Shown here piece after piece: positions 49,800-59,289 of a stretch of 64,000 nt of DNA (the first letter of the stretch is position 1; each line of letters starts with the position of its first letter). The translations under genes and the position numbers were made by a program. The notes below the pieces were generated by a model. It made no database searches, was not told the DNA's origin, and was given only the letters and a program-made list of their open reading frames with translations. Origin of the DNA: Hydrogenophaga sp. SL48 (lineage in GTDB: Bacteria > Pseudomonadota > Gammaproteobacteria > Burkholderiales > Burkholderiaceae_C); contig NZ_CP063400.1 of NCBI RefSeq assembly GCF_021729865.1, positions 3,596,001 through 3,660,000 on the forward strand, read 5' to 3'.

Positions 49800-50657
49800 A
49801 TGAACACTGACAACTCCGCCGAAAAAGAAAGCGCTATGGAGCGTCTTTTGAAACAGCTGATTCCAGGAATCGCCGGGCTTTTGGTGGTGGTTATGGGCGC
49901 GTACCTCGTGTGGTTTTCGTCTGCGAAGGTCAGTCATGACTCGGGAGATTGGGGCACCTTGGGGGACTACTTCGGCGGTCTGATGAACCCGGTCATCTCG
50001 TTCGCGACGTTGTTGGTTGCCTACGAGGTTTGGAAACAGCAGCGAAAGGAACTGCGTCAGACAAAGGAAGCCTTGGAAGACCAGGCGCAGACGGCAGAGT
50101 GGCAACGAAAAGAACAACGTTTTTTCGATTGCCTGACCGTATATCAACGCTTAGTAGATGCGCAGATTTCTAATGGGACGGTCGGCTCCCGATCCACAGC
50201 AGAGCAAGGACGAGAAGCACTTTTCGTGCGAGCGAAGATTGCGATCAACACTGGCGAAGTTCATCAACTAACCAGTCCAGCCATCTCACGCTCAATCGGC
50301 CACACTCCGGAACCACCAATTCCAACTCTTGTCGAACTACGGTACACCCTACCTCATGAGTTGCGAAAACGCATTGGCCTTACAAAGTCTGATGCTTACT
50401 GCAGAGGAGTGCTCGCGACTCTGCTGACCTGTGAAAACGTTCTGGGGGACGCGAAAGATCGCTTCCTGCCCCTGTTGCTAGAGCAACTCACACAAGAAGA
50501 ACTCAGTCTGCTTGCGCTTTTTCTACTCTTCGCACCAGATAGCGATCGCTATTGGGGAGTTGCGGAACGCACACACCTTTTCGCCAACCTTGACACCGAG
50601 GGTGTGCTTCAACTGAGCAAAGAGCATCTGCCAGTTTCTTGCTTCGAAAGAAGCTAG
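49800..50657 (+). CDS. Putative AbiC-like phage abortive infection membrane protein
   Basis: 285 residues. Two transmembrane helices at residues 22-41 and 57-76 flank the family block SGDWGTLGDYFGGLMNPVIS, which resembles the GTFGDxxGGxxNPxxS motif of putative AbiC-type phage-resistance proteins (putAbiC). A coiled coil (KQQRKELRQTKEALEDQAQT) leads into a cytoplasmic helical region. Base composition is visibly lower in GC than the neighbours, and the gene follows directly after the IS5 right end, all signs of transfer. Expected role: membrane-associated arrest of infected cells. The trigger is unknown. Confidence 0.7.
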   Translation: MNTDNSAEKESAMERLLKQLIPGIAGLLVVVMGAYLVWFSSAKVSHDSGDWGTLGDYFGGLMNPVISFATLLVAYEVWKQQRKELRQTKEALEDQAQTAEWQRKEQRFFDCLTVYQRLVDAQISNGTVGSRSTAEQGREALFVRAKIAINTGEVHQLTSPAISRSIGHTPEPPIPTLVELRYTLPHELRKRIGLTKSDAYCRGVLATLLTCENVLGDAKDRFLPLLLEQLTQEELSLLALFLLFAPDSDRYWGVAERTHLFANLDTEGVLQLSKEHLPVSCFERS

Positions 50658-50669
50658 AAGGACCAAACC

Positions 50670-51857
50670 ATGCTGATCGACTTCTTCTACACCCTGCGCG
50701 CGGCCAAGTTGCCAGTTTCGGTCAAGGAATACCTCACGCTGCTTGAAGCCTTGAAGCAGGATGTGGTGGGGCCGACCAACCCGGACGCCTGCACCATGGA
50801 CGACTTCTACTTCCTCAGCCGCACGGCGCTGGTGAAGGACGAGAAGCACTACGACAAGTTCGACCGCGCCTTCGCCGCCTACTTCAAGGGCGTGGAGATG
50901 ATCGCGGACTTCACCAAACCCATTCCAGCCGACTGGCTGCGCCAGGAGATGGAGCGCATCCTCTCCGACGAGCAGAAGGCCAACGCGCCCAAGATGGACT
51001 GGGACGAGCTGATGGAGACACTCAAGAAGCGGCTCGAAGAACAGAAAGAGCGCCACGAAGGCGGCAGCAAGTGGATCGGCACCGGCGGCACCTCGCCGTT
51101 CGGTCACAGCGGCGCCAACCCGCAGGGCATCCGCATCGGCGGCAAGGGTGGCAACAAGTCGGCGGTGAAGGTGTGGGAGCAGCGCGCGTACCGCGACTAC
51201 GACGACACACAGGAGCTGGGCACGCGCAACATCAAGGTGGCGCTGCGCCGCCTGCGCAAGTTCGCGCGCGAGGGCAACGACCTGGAGCTGGACCTGCCCG
51301 ACACCATCCGCTCCACCGCGGCCAACGCGGGCTGGCTGGACATCAAGATGATCCCGGAGCGGCACAACAACGTGAAGGTGCTGCTGCTGATGGACGTGGG
51401 CGGCACGATGGACGAACACATCCAGCGCGTCGAAGAGCTGTTCAGCGCTGTCAAGAGCGAGTTCAAGCACCTGGAGTTCTATTACTTCCACAACTGCGTC
51501 TACGACTTCATGTGGAAGAACAACAAGCGCCGCTACGCCGAGAAGTTCCCGACGCTGGACATCATCCGCAAGTACAACAAGGACTACAAGCTGATCTTCG
51601 TGGGCGATGCGACCATGAGCCCCTACGAAATCCTGCAGCCGGGCGGCAGCGTGGAATACAACAACGAAGAGGCGGGCGCCGAGTGGTTACAACGACTCAC
51701 ACACGCGTTTCCCAAATTTGCCTGGATCAACCCGGAACCTCAGGGCGTGTGGCAGTATCGACAGAGCATCAGCATCATTCAGCAACTCATGAGCCAGCGC
51801 ATGCACCCGCTGACCCTGCGTGGGCTGGAAGAGACGATGAGAATGCTCTCGAAATAG
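50670..51857 (+). CDS. VWA domain (CoxE-like) protein
   Basis: 395 residues. The N-terminal half has a charged, helical region ending in a Gly-rich linker (GGTSPFGHSGANPQGIRIGG). The VWA fold follows with the MIDAS-like LLLMDVGGTMDEH, a DxGxT variant of DxSxS, and FVGDATMSPYEI. It works with a MoxR ATPase, here at 47412. The start at 50670 is followed immediately by LIDFFYTLRAAKLPVSVKEYL, the usual CoxE-like N terminus. It is six bases before tamA. Confidence 0.9.
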   Translation: MLIDFFYTLRAAKLPVSVKEYLTLLEALKQDVVGPTNPDACTMDDFYFLSRTALVKDEKHYDKFDRAFAAYFKGVEMIADFTKPIPADWLRQEMERILSDEQKANAPKMDWDELMETLKKRLEEQKERHEGGSKWIGTGGTSPFGHSGANPQGIRIGGKGGNKSAVKVWEQRAYRDYDDTQELGTRNIKVALRRLRKFAREGNDLELDLPDTIRSTAANAGWLDIKMIPERHNNVKVLLLMDVGGTMDEHIQRVEELFSAVKSEFKHLEFYYFHNCVYDFMWKNNKRRYAEKFPTLDIIRKYNKDYKLIFVGDATMSPYEILQPGGSVEYNNEEAGAEWLQRLTHAFPKFAWINPEPQGVWQYRQSISIIQQLMSQRMHPLTLRGLEETMRMLSK

Positions 51858-51863
51858 ACCTGA

Positions 51864-53831
51864 ATGAACCTTCGCTTCCGGGGCCGTGTGGTGAGCACAC
51901 GGCTCTTTTGCTTTCTGGCGCTCTGGCCGGTGGTGGCGGTGGCGCAAAGCCCCGAACCTGCGGCCGTCAGCGCACCAGCGCCCTCGCCGATCGTCTCGCC
52001 TGAGGCCGAGGGCGACGCACCCGCGAGCGAGCGCTTCGGCATCCGTGTCGACGCCCCATCGCCGGCGCTGCAGGCCTTCTTGCTGCGCCACATGGAGCTG
52101 CAGCGGTTTCGCACGCTCTCCGATCTCGACGCGGGCGAACTCGACCGCCTGCTGGTCGCGGCGCCCGAGAACCTGCGCGACCTGCTGGGCACCCAAGGCT
52201 ATTTTTCCCCCGAGATCTCGGTGATCCGCGAGCCGGCGGCGCCGGCGGGCGGCGCTTCCCCCAGCCTGGGAGAGGTGCTCGTGCGCGTGACGCCGGGCCC
52301 GACCACCCAGGTGGCCGCCGCGACCGCCTACCTCAGCGGCGACATCGCCAGCGCCGACGCGGCCGCCGGACAGCGGGAGGCCCTGCGCCAACGCAGCCAG
52401 CAGGCCGTGGGCCAGGGCTTCACGCAGGCCGGATGGAGCCGTCTGAAGTCGGACCTGCTGCGCGAACTCACCGCCGAACGCTACCCGCGAGGGCGCATCG
52501 TCAACAGCCTGAGCGACATCGACAACCGCGCGAACCAGGCGTTCTGGCACATCGAGCTCGACTCAGGCGCGCCGGTGACGGTGGGCGAGGTGCGGCTGAA
52601 CGGCGCCGAGCGCTACGACCCGGTCACCGTGCAGCGGCTGGTGCGGCTCGCGGGCCTGGGGCCGGGCACCGACTACAGCCTCACGCGGCTGCAGGACGCG
52701 CAACAGCGCATCGTCGACACCGGCTACTACAGCTCGGTGTTCGCCTACGTGGACCTGGACGCGACCGACAACGACCAAGCCGCACCCGCGCCCGTGGTGG
52801 TGCAGGTGAAGGAAGCGCCGTTGCAGAGCATCGTGCTCGGCGTGGGCGGCAGCACCAACAACGGCCCGCGCCTGTCCGCCGAACACAAGCACCTGCGCCT
52901 GACCGGCCTGGGCTGGCAGGCCCTGAGCAAGCTGCAGCTCGAACGCAACGACCAGTTGCTGTCCTCGGACTGGACCGCACCGATCGAAGACAAGGGATGG
53001 CAGTGGCTCGCAGGCGGCCGGCTGGCGCGCCAGATCAACGACGAAACCACCGTCTCCAGCCTGCGGCTCAGTCTGGGCAAATCGCAGCCCACGGCGCGGC
53101 TGGACCGGCGCTATTTCGTGCAGTACGACCGCGCGCGCACCGTCAACACCGTCTCGGCGCTGGCCTCGTCCGACGGCAACGAGGCCGCGGTATCGGCCAA
53201 CTACGGCTGGACCTGGCGCCGCTTCGACACCCTGCCCTACCCCAACGAGGGCTACGGTCTCGGGCTCACGCTCGGCGTGGGCACCACGCTGGACGGCGCG
53301 CGCAAGCCCTTCTTCACCAGCCAGGCCCGCTGGCTGGCCTACTGGCCGCTGGGCAGCGCGCCCACCGTCGCAGCGGACAACCGCCCCTCCGACATCACGG
53401 CCGCGCGCAGCCGGCTCGGGCGCCTGGCGCTGCGGTTGCAGGGAGGCGCGGTGCTGGCCCAGCAGAGCGCGCCGATTCCCGACACGCAGCTGTTCCTCAC
53501 CGGCGGCGACAACACGGTGCGCGGCTACGGCCTGCGCGACATCGGCGTGGAGCAGCCCGACGGCAGCGTGACCGCCGGCCGTTACCTCGCAGTGGCAAGT
53601 TTCGAATGGCAGCGCCCGATCTGGCGCGAAGGCGTGCGCACCGACTGGGAAAGCGTGCTGTTTGTGGACGCCGGCACCGTGACCAACCGCACCACGCCCT
53701 CCACGGCGCGGGTCGGCGTGGGCGCGGGCGTGCGCTACAACAGCCCGGTGGGGCCGCTGCAACTCGACCTGGCCTATGGCGTCACGCCGAAGCGGCTGCG
53801 CCTGCACCTGAACGTGGGCTTCAGTTTCTGA
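51864..53831 (+). CDS. tamA: Translocation and assembly module outer membrane protein TamA
   Basis: 655 residues of Omp85 type. A signal peptide (FLALWPVVAVAQ) is followed by a Pro/Ala-rich linker, POTRA domains (for example VRLNGAERYDPVTVQRLVRL and LTRLQDAQQRIVDTGYY) and a 16-strand barrel with FLTGGDNTVRGYGLRD, the conserved RGY motif of the lid, ending in LHLNVGFSF (C-terminal Phe). It inserts autotransporters and other proteins into the outer membrane with TamB. Five bases separate it from tamB. Confidence 0.95.
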   Translation: MNLRFRGRVVSTRLFCFLALWPVVAVAQSPEPAAVSAPAPSPIVSPEAEGDAPASERFGIRVDAPSPALQAFLLRHMELQRFRTLSDLDAGELDRLLVAAPENLRDLLGTQGYFSPEISVIREPAAPAGGASPSLGEVLVRVTPGPTTQVAAATAYLSGDIASADAAAGQREALRQRSQQAVGQGFTQAGWSRLKSDLLRELTAERYPRGRIVNSLSDIDNRANQAFWHIELDSGAPVTVGEVRLNGAERYDPVTVQRLVRLAGLGPGTDYSLTRLQDAQQRIVDTGYYSSVFAYVDLDATDNDQAAPAPVVVQVKEAPLQSIVLGVGGSTNNGPRLSAEHKHLRLTGLGWQALSKLQLERNDQLLSSDWTAPIEDKGWQWLAGGRLARQINDETTVSSLRLSLGKSQPTARLDRRYFVQYDRARTVNTVSALASSDGNEAAVSANYGWTWRRFDTLPYPNEGYGLGLTLGVGTTLDGARKPFFTSQARWLAYWPLGSAPTVAADNRPSDITAARSRLGRLALRLQGGAVLAQQSAPIPDTQLFLTGGDNTVRGYGLRDIGVEQPDGSVTAGRYLAVASFEWQRPIWREGVRTDWESVLFVDAGTVTNRTTPSTARVGVGAGVRYNSPVGPLQLDLAYGVTPKRLRLHLNVGFSF

Positions 53832-53836
53832 CACCG

Positions 53837-56800
53837 ATGAGCGCCACCGACGAGACGCCCCCCACGCAGCCAGAACCGGCACCCTCGCCGCGCCCGAAAA
53901 GGCGCGTGGTCCGGTTCGTGGTCCGTTCGCTGACCGTTCTGCTGGCGGTGGTGATCACCACATTGGCCACCACCTGGTGGTGGGCCGGCACGCCGGGCTC
54001 GGCGGCGCAGGCGGTGGACTGGGCCGTGCGCTGGATGGAGCGGCGCGCCGACACGGTGGGCACGCTGCGCACCCAGGGCGTCGAGGGCAGCGTGCGCGGC
54101 GGCGTGAAGGTGGCGGCGATGGACTGGCACCGGGGCGCGCTGGCCGTGCACGCGGAAGGCGTGGTGCTGCAGTGGGACGACGCGCTGTGGCTCGGTCTCC
54201 TGCGCGGGCGGGGCGTGCACCCCAGCGCGGCACACCTGCGGCTGCTGCGCATCACCGACACCCGCGAACCCACGCCCACCGAGCCGCTGGAGCGGCTCGT
54301 GCTGCCGCTGCCGGTGAGCCTGGCCTTCTCGGTGGATCGCTTCGAGCGCATCGGCACCGACGCCTCGCCGTTCACGCTCAGCGACATCCGGGGTCACTAC
54401 AACTATGGCCTGCTGGCGCCCTCCAGCGACACGCCCGCGCTGCCCGAAACCACCGGCATCGCCTTCGCCCACCGGTTGCGGCTGGACACCCTGCAACTCG
54501 CCGACGGCCGCTACCAGGGCGCACTGACCCTGGGCGCCGAGGCGCCCATGCCGCTGGCGCTGGACCTGCAAGGCACCTTGCCCACCCGGGTGCCCGACGG
54601 CGAGGCCATGAACCTAGCGGCCCAGGCGCAGGTGCGCGGCAACCTGGGCGGAGCTGCAGCGGCACTGGACATCACGGCCCAGGTGCAAGGCAGCGCCGCA
54701 CCCGCAAGACCAACCGACCCCATGCCCTCGCTCGCGCTCACCGCGCGCGTGATGCCCTGGGCGAGCCAGCCACTGGTCAGCGCCGATGCCAACGCCCAGG
54801 CGCTGAACCTGGCCGCGCTGTGGCCCGCCGCGCCGGTGACCGCGCTCAGCGGCCGCCTGCAGGCGCAGCCCGACGGCGCCGCCTGGCGCGCGAGCGTGAC
54901 GCTGGCCAACGCCCTGCCCGGCCCGGCCGACCAGGCGCGGCTCCCGCTGCAGAGCCTGAGCGCCGAGGTTCATCAGCGCGGCGTGCGCTGGACCGTGTCG
55001 GACCTGCGGGCCGAGCTGGGCGGCGGAACCTTGAAGGCCCAAGGCGCGTTCGACCTCGACACCGCTGGCGGCGCCAGCCTGCCCACCGCCTGGCAAGGCG
55101 AAGCCACGGCCAGCGGCGTTCGCCCGGCCCTGCTCTGGAGCACCCTGCCACCGGCGGCCCTGGACGCCCAGGCCAGCGCGCGCGCCGCGCCCACCGCCAG
55201 CGCGCCGCAGGCTGTGGAGCTGAGCGCCCGGGTCACGCCCTCGGTGCGCCAGCCGGCCGGCGTGTCGCTCGCCTCGCTGCGGCAAAGCGAGGTGCGGGTC
55301 AAAGGGCAGTGGCAACCGGCTCCGACCGTGGCGGGCACACCTGCGCCACCGGCCTGGCACGGCCTGCTGCAACTGGCGGAGGCCCACATCGCCCTCGCGG
55401 GCGCGCAGCTCGACGCCCAAGGACAACTGGACACGGCGCGGCTGCGCCACGACGGCCAGGGCAGCCTGGCGCTGCCCGGCCTGAACCTGGCGTGGAAAGG
55501 CCTCACTTCGCACGCGCAGGGCCAGGGCGAAACCACGCTGCAACTCGCGAGCGCAGCGCGCGCACTGGCCTGGGTGCGCAGCCTGCAGGCCCTGCCCTGG
55601 GTGGGCGAGCCCGTGCGCCAGGCGCTTGCGGCGCTGGGCATGCAGAGCGCCGAGGGTGAAGCGAAGGCCTCTTTGAAATGGACCGGTGGGCTGGGCGCGC
55701 TCGGCTGGCCGGCCGCGCCGGGCACCACCCCCGATGCCGTGGCGCCGCTGCGCCTGGAGGCGGCGTTGAACGTGCCAAGGCTGGCGCTGGAGAGCGACGC
55801 CACCGGCCCGCTCGCGTTCGCGGGCATCGCGCTGCAGGCACAGGGGCCTTTGCAGGCGTTGCAGGTCAACGCACAGGGCAGCGCCACCGCAGCGCCCTGG
55901 CGTGCGTCGCTCGACGCGGCCGGGCAGTTGCGCGCCAACGCGGTGTTGCGTGAAGGGGGTCAACTCGATTTGAGCCGCCTTGCCCTGCGACTGAACCCGG
56001 TGCCCAACCCCGCCGACCCGAAAGCGACCGCCACAGGCTGGGCGCTGGAGAGCCCGCAGCCGCTGCGCATCGGCTGGACGGGAGCGCCGGGTCAACCCCT
56101 GTCGCTCGACGCCGGCACCGGCACCTTGCTCCTGCGCCCGATGAACGCGGGCGCCACCGCCCCCGACACCCCGCTGTCCCTGGCCTGGCAGCGATTGCGC
56201 TGGCAAGGCGCATCGCTGGAGACGCAGGGCCGGCTGCAAGGCCTGTCGCTGCCCTGGGTCGACATGCTCGCCGCCCTCGCGCAACCGGATGCGCGCGGCC
56301 CGCTGCAGGCGGCGGGGCTGAGCGGCGACCTGCTGTTCGACGCTGAGTGGGACGTGCGCCTGCCCGCCGACGCGAGCACCCCGCCCGCGCTCACCGCCAA
56401 CCTGCAACGGCGCAGCGGCAGCCTGCGCTGGCGCCAGGGGGGAGGGTCCCCCAGTCCAGCCGACGCCACATCCGCCAACGGCAACGGTTCGCTGGACGCT
56501 GGCGTGCGCGACGCGCGCGTGAGCCTGGCCTTGCAAGACCGCCGCTGGCGCGCGCAGCTGCGCTGGGACACCGAGCGCCTGGGCCAGGCCAGCGCCGAGT
56601 TGAACGCCACCGTCGCCGCGGGCGGCGCACCGTCCGAGGCCAGTCTGCTGGAGCGCTGGTGGCCCGCCAACACCCCGATCCAGGGCAGCGCGCAGGTGCG
56701 GCTGCCGCAGGTGGGCGTGTGGTCGGTGCTGGCGCCGCCCGGCTGGCGCATGCAGGGCACGCTCAACGCCGATGCCACCGTCGCGGGCACCCGGGGTGCG

Positions 56801-57997
56801 CCCACCTGGAGCGGCACGCTGCAGGCCGACGAGCTGGCCCTGCGCTCGGTGGCCGACGGCATCGCGCTCACCAACGGCCAGTTGCGCGCCACGCTCGCGG
56901 GCGACCGCATCCGCGTCGACCGCTTCAGTCTGCAAGGCCCGGGCGGCGCCGAAGCCGGCGGCACGCTCGACGCCAGCGGCGAGGCCACCTGGCGGCCGAC
57001 GGCCAACGGCCTGTCGCGCGAACCGCTCATCAACCTGCAGGCCAGGGCGCAACGCCTGCGCGTCTCCAACCGGCCCGACCGCCGCCTCACGCTCTCGGGC
57101 GAGATCAACGCCCAGCTTGAAGGCGCGCTGTTGCGGCTGCGCGGGCAGCTCAAGGCCGACAGCGCCATGTTCATCCTGCCCGACGAACTCGCGCCCACCC
57201 TGGGGAACGATGTGGTCGTGCGCAGCACCCGGACCCTGCCCACCGAGGCAGGGTCGGCGCAGCGCGTGCAGGCCGACGTCTCGATCCAGCTCGACCTGGG
57301 CCCGCGTTTCGAGGTGCGCGGCCAGGGCCTGCAGACACGGCTCGAAGGCCAGCTCACGGTGCAGGCCACGCCGGCGCTGCCCACGCCGCGCGTGCTGGGC
57401 GAGGTGCGCACCGCCAGCGGCACCTACCGCGCCTACGACCAGCAACTCAACATCGAATCGGGCGCGCTGCGTTTCACCGGCCCCTACGACGACCCGGCGC
57501 TCGACATCCGCGCGGTGCGCAAGCTGCCCGCCAACGTCGAGCAGCGCGTGGGCGTGCAGATCAGCGGCAACGCGCAGGCGCCCCGCGTGAGCCTGTTTGC
57601 CGACCCCGACATGCCCGAGGCCGACAAGCTCGCTTGGCTGGTGCTGGGGCGCCCGGCCTCGACCGCCGGGGCGCAGGCGTTCGTGTTGCAGCAGGCCGCG
57701 CGGCGCCTGCTGTCGCAAGGCGGTGAACCGCTGGACGGCGCGCTGGCGCGCACCCTGGGCCTGGACGAAATCGGCTTCGCGGCCCCCAGCACCGGCAGCG
57801 ACGGCACCACCACCCAGGCCGCAGTCACCGTCGGCAAACGCCTCTCCAGCGACCTCTACCTGAGCTACGAACAGAGCCTGGCCGGCGCCATGAGCACCGT
57901 CTCCATCCTGTACGACCTCTCGCGCCGCCTGACCCTGCGAGCCCGGGCCGGCACCGAAAACGCGATCGACCTGATCTTCACCCACCGCTTCGACTGA
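53837..57997 (+). CDS. tamB: Translocation and assembly module inner membrane component TamB
   Basis: 1386 residues. An N-terminal transmembrane anchor near residues 27-50 (RSLTVLLAVVITTLATTWWW) precedes a long beta-taco repeat region rich in LALxA patterns, and the conserved TamB/DUF490 C-terminal domain (ELAPTLGNDVVVRSTR, TASGTYRAYDQQLNIESGAL, MPEADKLAWLVLGRP, YEQSLAGAMSTVSILYDLS). It links TamA to the inner membrane and helps pass outer membrane proteins and lipids. The start at 53837 is right after the tamA stop; a much longer upstream frame overlaps tamA and is not used. Confidence 0.95.
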   Translation: MSATDETPPTQPEPAPSPRPKRRVVRFVVRSLTVLLAVVITTLATTWWWAGTPGSAAQAVDWAVRWMERRADTVGTLRTQGVEGSVRGGVKVAAMDWHRGALAVHAEGVVLQWDDALWLGLLRGRGVHPSAAHLRLLRITDTREPTPTEPLERLVLPLPVSLAFSVDRFERIGTDASPFTLSDIRGHYNYGLLAPSSDTPALPETTGIAFAHRLRLDTLQLADGRYQGALTLGAEAPMPLALDLQGTLPTRVPDGEAMNLAAQAQVRGNLGGAAAALDITAQVQGSAAPARPTDPMPSLALTARVMPWASQPLVSADANAQALNLAALWPAAPVTALSGRLQAQPDGAAWRASVTLANALPGPADQARLPLQSLSAEVHQRGVRWTVSDLRAELGGGTLKAQGAFDLDTAGGASLPTAWQGEATASGVRPALLWSTLPPAALDAQASARAAPTASAPQAVELSARVTPSVRQPAGVSLASLRQSEVRVKGQWQPAPTVAGTPAPPAWHGLLQLAEAHIALAGAQLDAQGQLDTARLRHDGQGSLALPGLNLAWKGLTSHAQGQGETTLQLASAARALAWVRSLQALPWVGEPVRQALAALGMQSAEGEAKASLKWTGGLGALGWPAAPGTTPDAVAPLRLEAALNVPRLALESDATGPLAFAGIALQAQGPLQALQVNAQGSATAAPWRASLDAAGQLRANAVLREGGQLDLSRLALRLNPVPNPADPKATATGWALESPQPLRIGWTGAPGQPLSLDAGTGTLLLRPMNAGATAPDTPLSLAWQRLRWQGASLETQGRLQGLSLPWVDMLAALAQPDARGPLQAAGLSGDLLFDAEWDVRLPADASTPPALTANLQRRSGSLRWRQGGGSPSPADATSANGNGSLDAGVRDARVSLALQDRRWRAQLRWDTERLGQASAELNATVAAGGAPSEASLLERWWPANTPIQGSAQVRLPQVGVWSVLAPPGWRMQGTLNADATVAGTRGAPTWSGTLQADELALRSVADGIALTNGQLRATLAGDRIRVDRFSLQGPGGAEAGGTLDASGEATWRPTANGLSREPLINLQARAQRLRVSNRPDRRLTLSGEINAQLEGALLRLRGQLKADSAMFILPDELAPTLGNDVVVRSTRTLPTEAGSAQRVQADVSIQLDLGPRFEVRGQGLQTRLEGQLTVQATPALPTPRVLGEVRTASGTYRAYDQQLNIESGALRFTGPYDDPALDIRAVRKLPANVEQRVGVQISGNAQAPRVSLFADPDMPEADKLAWLVLGRPASTAGAQAFVLQQAARRLLSQGGEPLDGALARTLGLDEIGFAAPSTGSDGTTTQAAVTVGKRLSSDLYLSYEQSLAGAMSTVSILYDLSRRLTLRARAGTENAIDLIFTHRFD

Positions 57998-58037
57998 ACC
58001 AGCGCGTGGAGCCCACTTACAATCCAGCCTCGCCTTC

Positions 58038-58112
58038 GCCGCCATAGTTCAATGGATAGAACGAGCGCCTCCTAAGCGCTAGATACAGGTTCGATTCCTG
58101 TTGGTGGTACCA
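58038..58112 (+). tRNA. tRNA-Arg (anticodon CCT)
   Basis: 75 nucleotides including CCA. The acceptor GCCGCCA pairs with TGGTGGT; the anticodon stem AGCGC/GCGCT holds CTCCTAA with anticodon CCT at 58071-58073. T-loop GGTTCGATTCC present. Reads AGG codons. A TACAAT-like -10 lies at 58018-58023. Confidence 0.95.
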
Positions 58113-58117
58113 CCTTG

Positions 58118-58152
58118 AAAGCCGGAATGGTCCAAAGCCTTCCGGCTTTTTG
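58118..58152 (+). terminator. Terminator after tRNA-Arg
   Basis: AAAGCCGGA pairs with TCCGGCTTT across a 14-base loop and is followed by TTTG. A usual tRNA terminator. Confidence 0.75.
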
Positions 58153-58253
58153 CTTTCTGCCTATGAAAGGCATCAGCCTGTTGCCGAGATGGTTCTGAAT
58201 GGTGCAGGGACATACCGAGGCACATGGGGGCACATTTGGGGGTACAGAAATGC

Positions 58254-58751
58254 TCATGCCGCCGCCATCCAGCGGTTCAGTCGCGGTTTGATCAGAAAGG
58301 CCATCACCAGGCCGATCACCACACCGACCGGCAGGGAACGCAAATAGGCCGTCACCCATTGCGCAGGGAACGCCGCGCTCAGCCCCTGGTTGCTCAGCGT
58401 CACGGCGGTGGCCATCAGCAGCTCCATCACCAACGCCGTGCACAGCGCCAGCACCAGCGTCGCCAATCCGTGGGGCCAGGCCGACAGTCGCGGCCCGAGC
58501 ACGCGGTCCAGCGCCACCAGGATCAACATGCCCAGAGGCATCACGGGCAGGGCGGTGGCAAAAGCCAGCATCCAGCGCGAGAAAAAGTCATCGACCCAGC
58601 CCAGATTGACCCAGGTGATCACGCCACTGAGGATCAGGGAGATGGCCGGTATGACAGTGACCAGCGGCACCAGGCGGCGCCAGCGAAAGCCCGGGGCGGG
58701 CGAAGGAGCCGGGGTCGCCGGCATGGTGGAGGTCACATCAGAGGTTTTCAT
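58254..58751 (-). CDS. DUF2798 membrane protein
   Basis: 165 residues with four transmembrane helices forming two DUF2798 repeats (VPLVTVIPAISLILSGVITW, WMLAFATALPVMPLGMLILVA, ATLVLALCTALVMELLMATAV, WVTAYLRSLPVGVVIGLVMAF). Inner membrane; function unknown, but the family is often under MarR or TetR control and linked to solvent or drug response. It diverges from a MarR gene, with two palindromic operators in the 67-base gap. Confidence 0.85.
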   Translation of the reverse strand: MKTSDVTSTMPATPAPSPAPGFRWRRLVPLVTVIPAISLILSGVITWVNLGWVDDFFSRWMLAFATALPVMPLGMLILVALDRVLGPRLSAWPHGLATLVLALCTALVMELLMATAVTLSNQGLSAAFPAQWVTAYLRSLPVGVVIGLVMAFLIKPRLNRWMAAA

Positions 58752-58760
58752 GCGGATCAA

Positions 58761-58810
58761 TTTGGTTGACAATGTCAACACAATAACGCATTTGGTTGAC
58801 CTTATCAACC
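58761..58810. promoter_or_regulatory. Tandem MarR-type operators
   Basis: Two palindromes lie between the divergent genes: GTTGACAATGTCAAC (58765-58779) and GGTTGACCTTATCAACC (58794-58810). Both begin with TTTGGTTGAC, exactly 30 bases apart (about three helical turns). They are candidate sites for the adjacent MarR protein, repressing both directions. Confidence 0.7.
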
Positions 58811-58818
58811 ACTCAAGT

Positions 58819-59289
58819 ATGAGACAACCCTCCACGATCCCCCAAATCGCTGCCCTAGAGTCTCTGATGTCGCTGTTTGGCAGCGTCAAGCAGGCCATGC
58901 GCCACGAACTGCAGGACGGCGCCGAACCGGCTGTGGCGCCCATGCTCCTGCGTATGCTGCAGCTTTGCCAGCGCACCCCGGGCATCACCCAGCAGGGCCT
59001 GGCCCAGCGGACCGGCCGCGACAAGGGCCAGGTCGCGCGGCTGGTCAGGGAGCTGCTGGACCTAGGCCTTCTGGTCAAAGAAGAACACCCGGAAGACCGA
59101 CGCAGCCACCGGCTGTTACCTACTCCGGCCGGTGTGGCGAAGGTGCAGCGCTTCGAGCAGGCCGAAGCGGGTGTGGCCGAGCTGCTTTTTGGTGGGCTGC
59201 GGGCAGCCGATCTGCGCTCGCTGACCGAGCAGCTTGTGGCACTGAAGCAGCGCGTCGAAACACGACTGCCCTCGGACGAGACGGATTGA
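58819..59289 (+). CDS. MarR family transcriptional regulator
   Basis: 156 residues from ATG 58819. Winged helix: RTPGITQQGLAQRTGRDKGQVARLVRELLDLGL and the wing EEHPEDRRSHRLLPTPAG, the DxR signature. It likely represses the divergent DUF2798 gene and itself through two palindromes 8-54 bases upstream of its start. A start upstream in frame would begin within the operators and is less likely. Confidence 0.9.
   Translation: MRQPSTIPQIAALESLMSLFGSVKQAMRHELQDGAEPAVAPMLLRMLQLCQRTPGITQQGLAQRTGRDKGQVARLVRELLDLGLLVKEEHPEDRRSHRLLPTPAGVAKVQRFEQAEAGVAELLFGGLRAADLRSLTEQLVALKQRVETRLPSDETD

Noticed and set aside
52433..53836. Open extension of the tamB frame 468 codons upstream, overlapping tamA
   Set aside because: Arg-rich out-of-frame translation of tamA; the ATG at 53837 begins a proper membrane anchor.
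54614..58045. Very long minus-strand open frame (1143 codons) opposite tamB
   Set aside because: Same GC artefact; it crosses the tRNA-Arg and has no family resemblance, while TamB is clear.
58153..58253. Possible attachment site or integrase debris after tRNA-Arg
   Set aside because: The sequence with GGGGGCACATTTGGGGGTAC resembles regions next to integrases, but no second att copy or integrase gene is present in the window.
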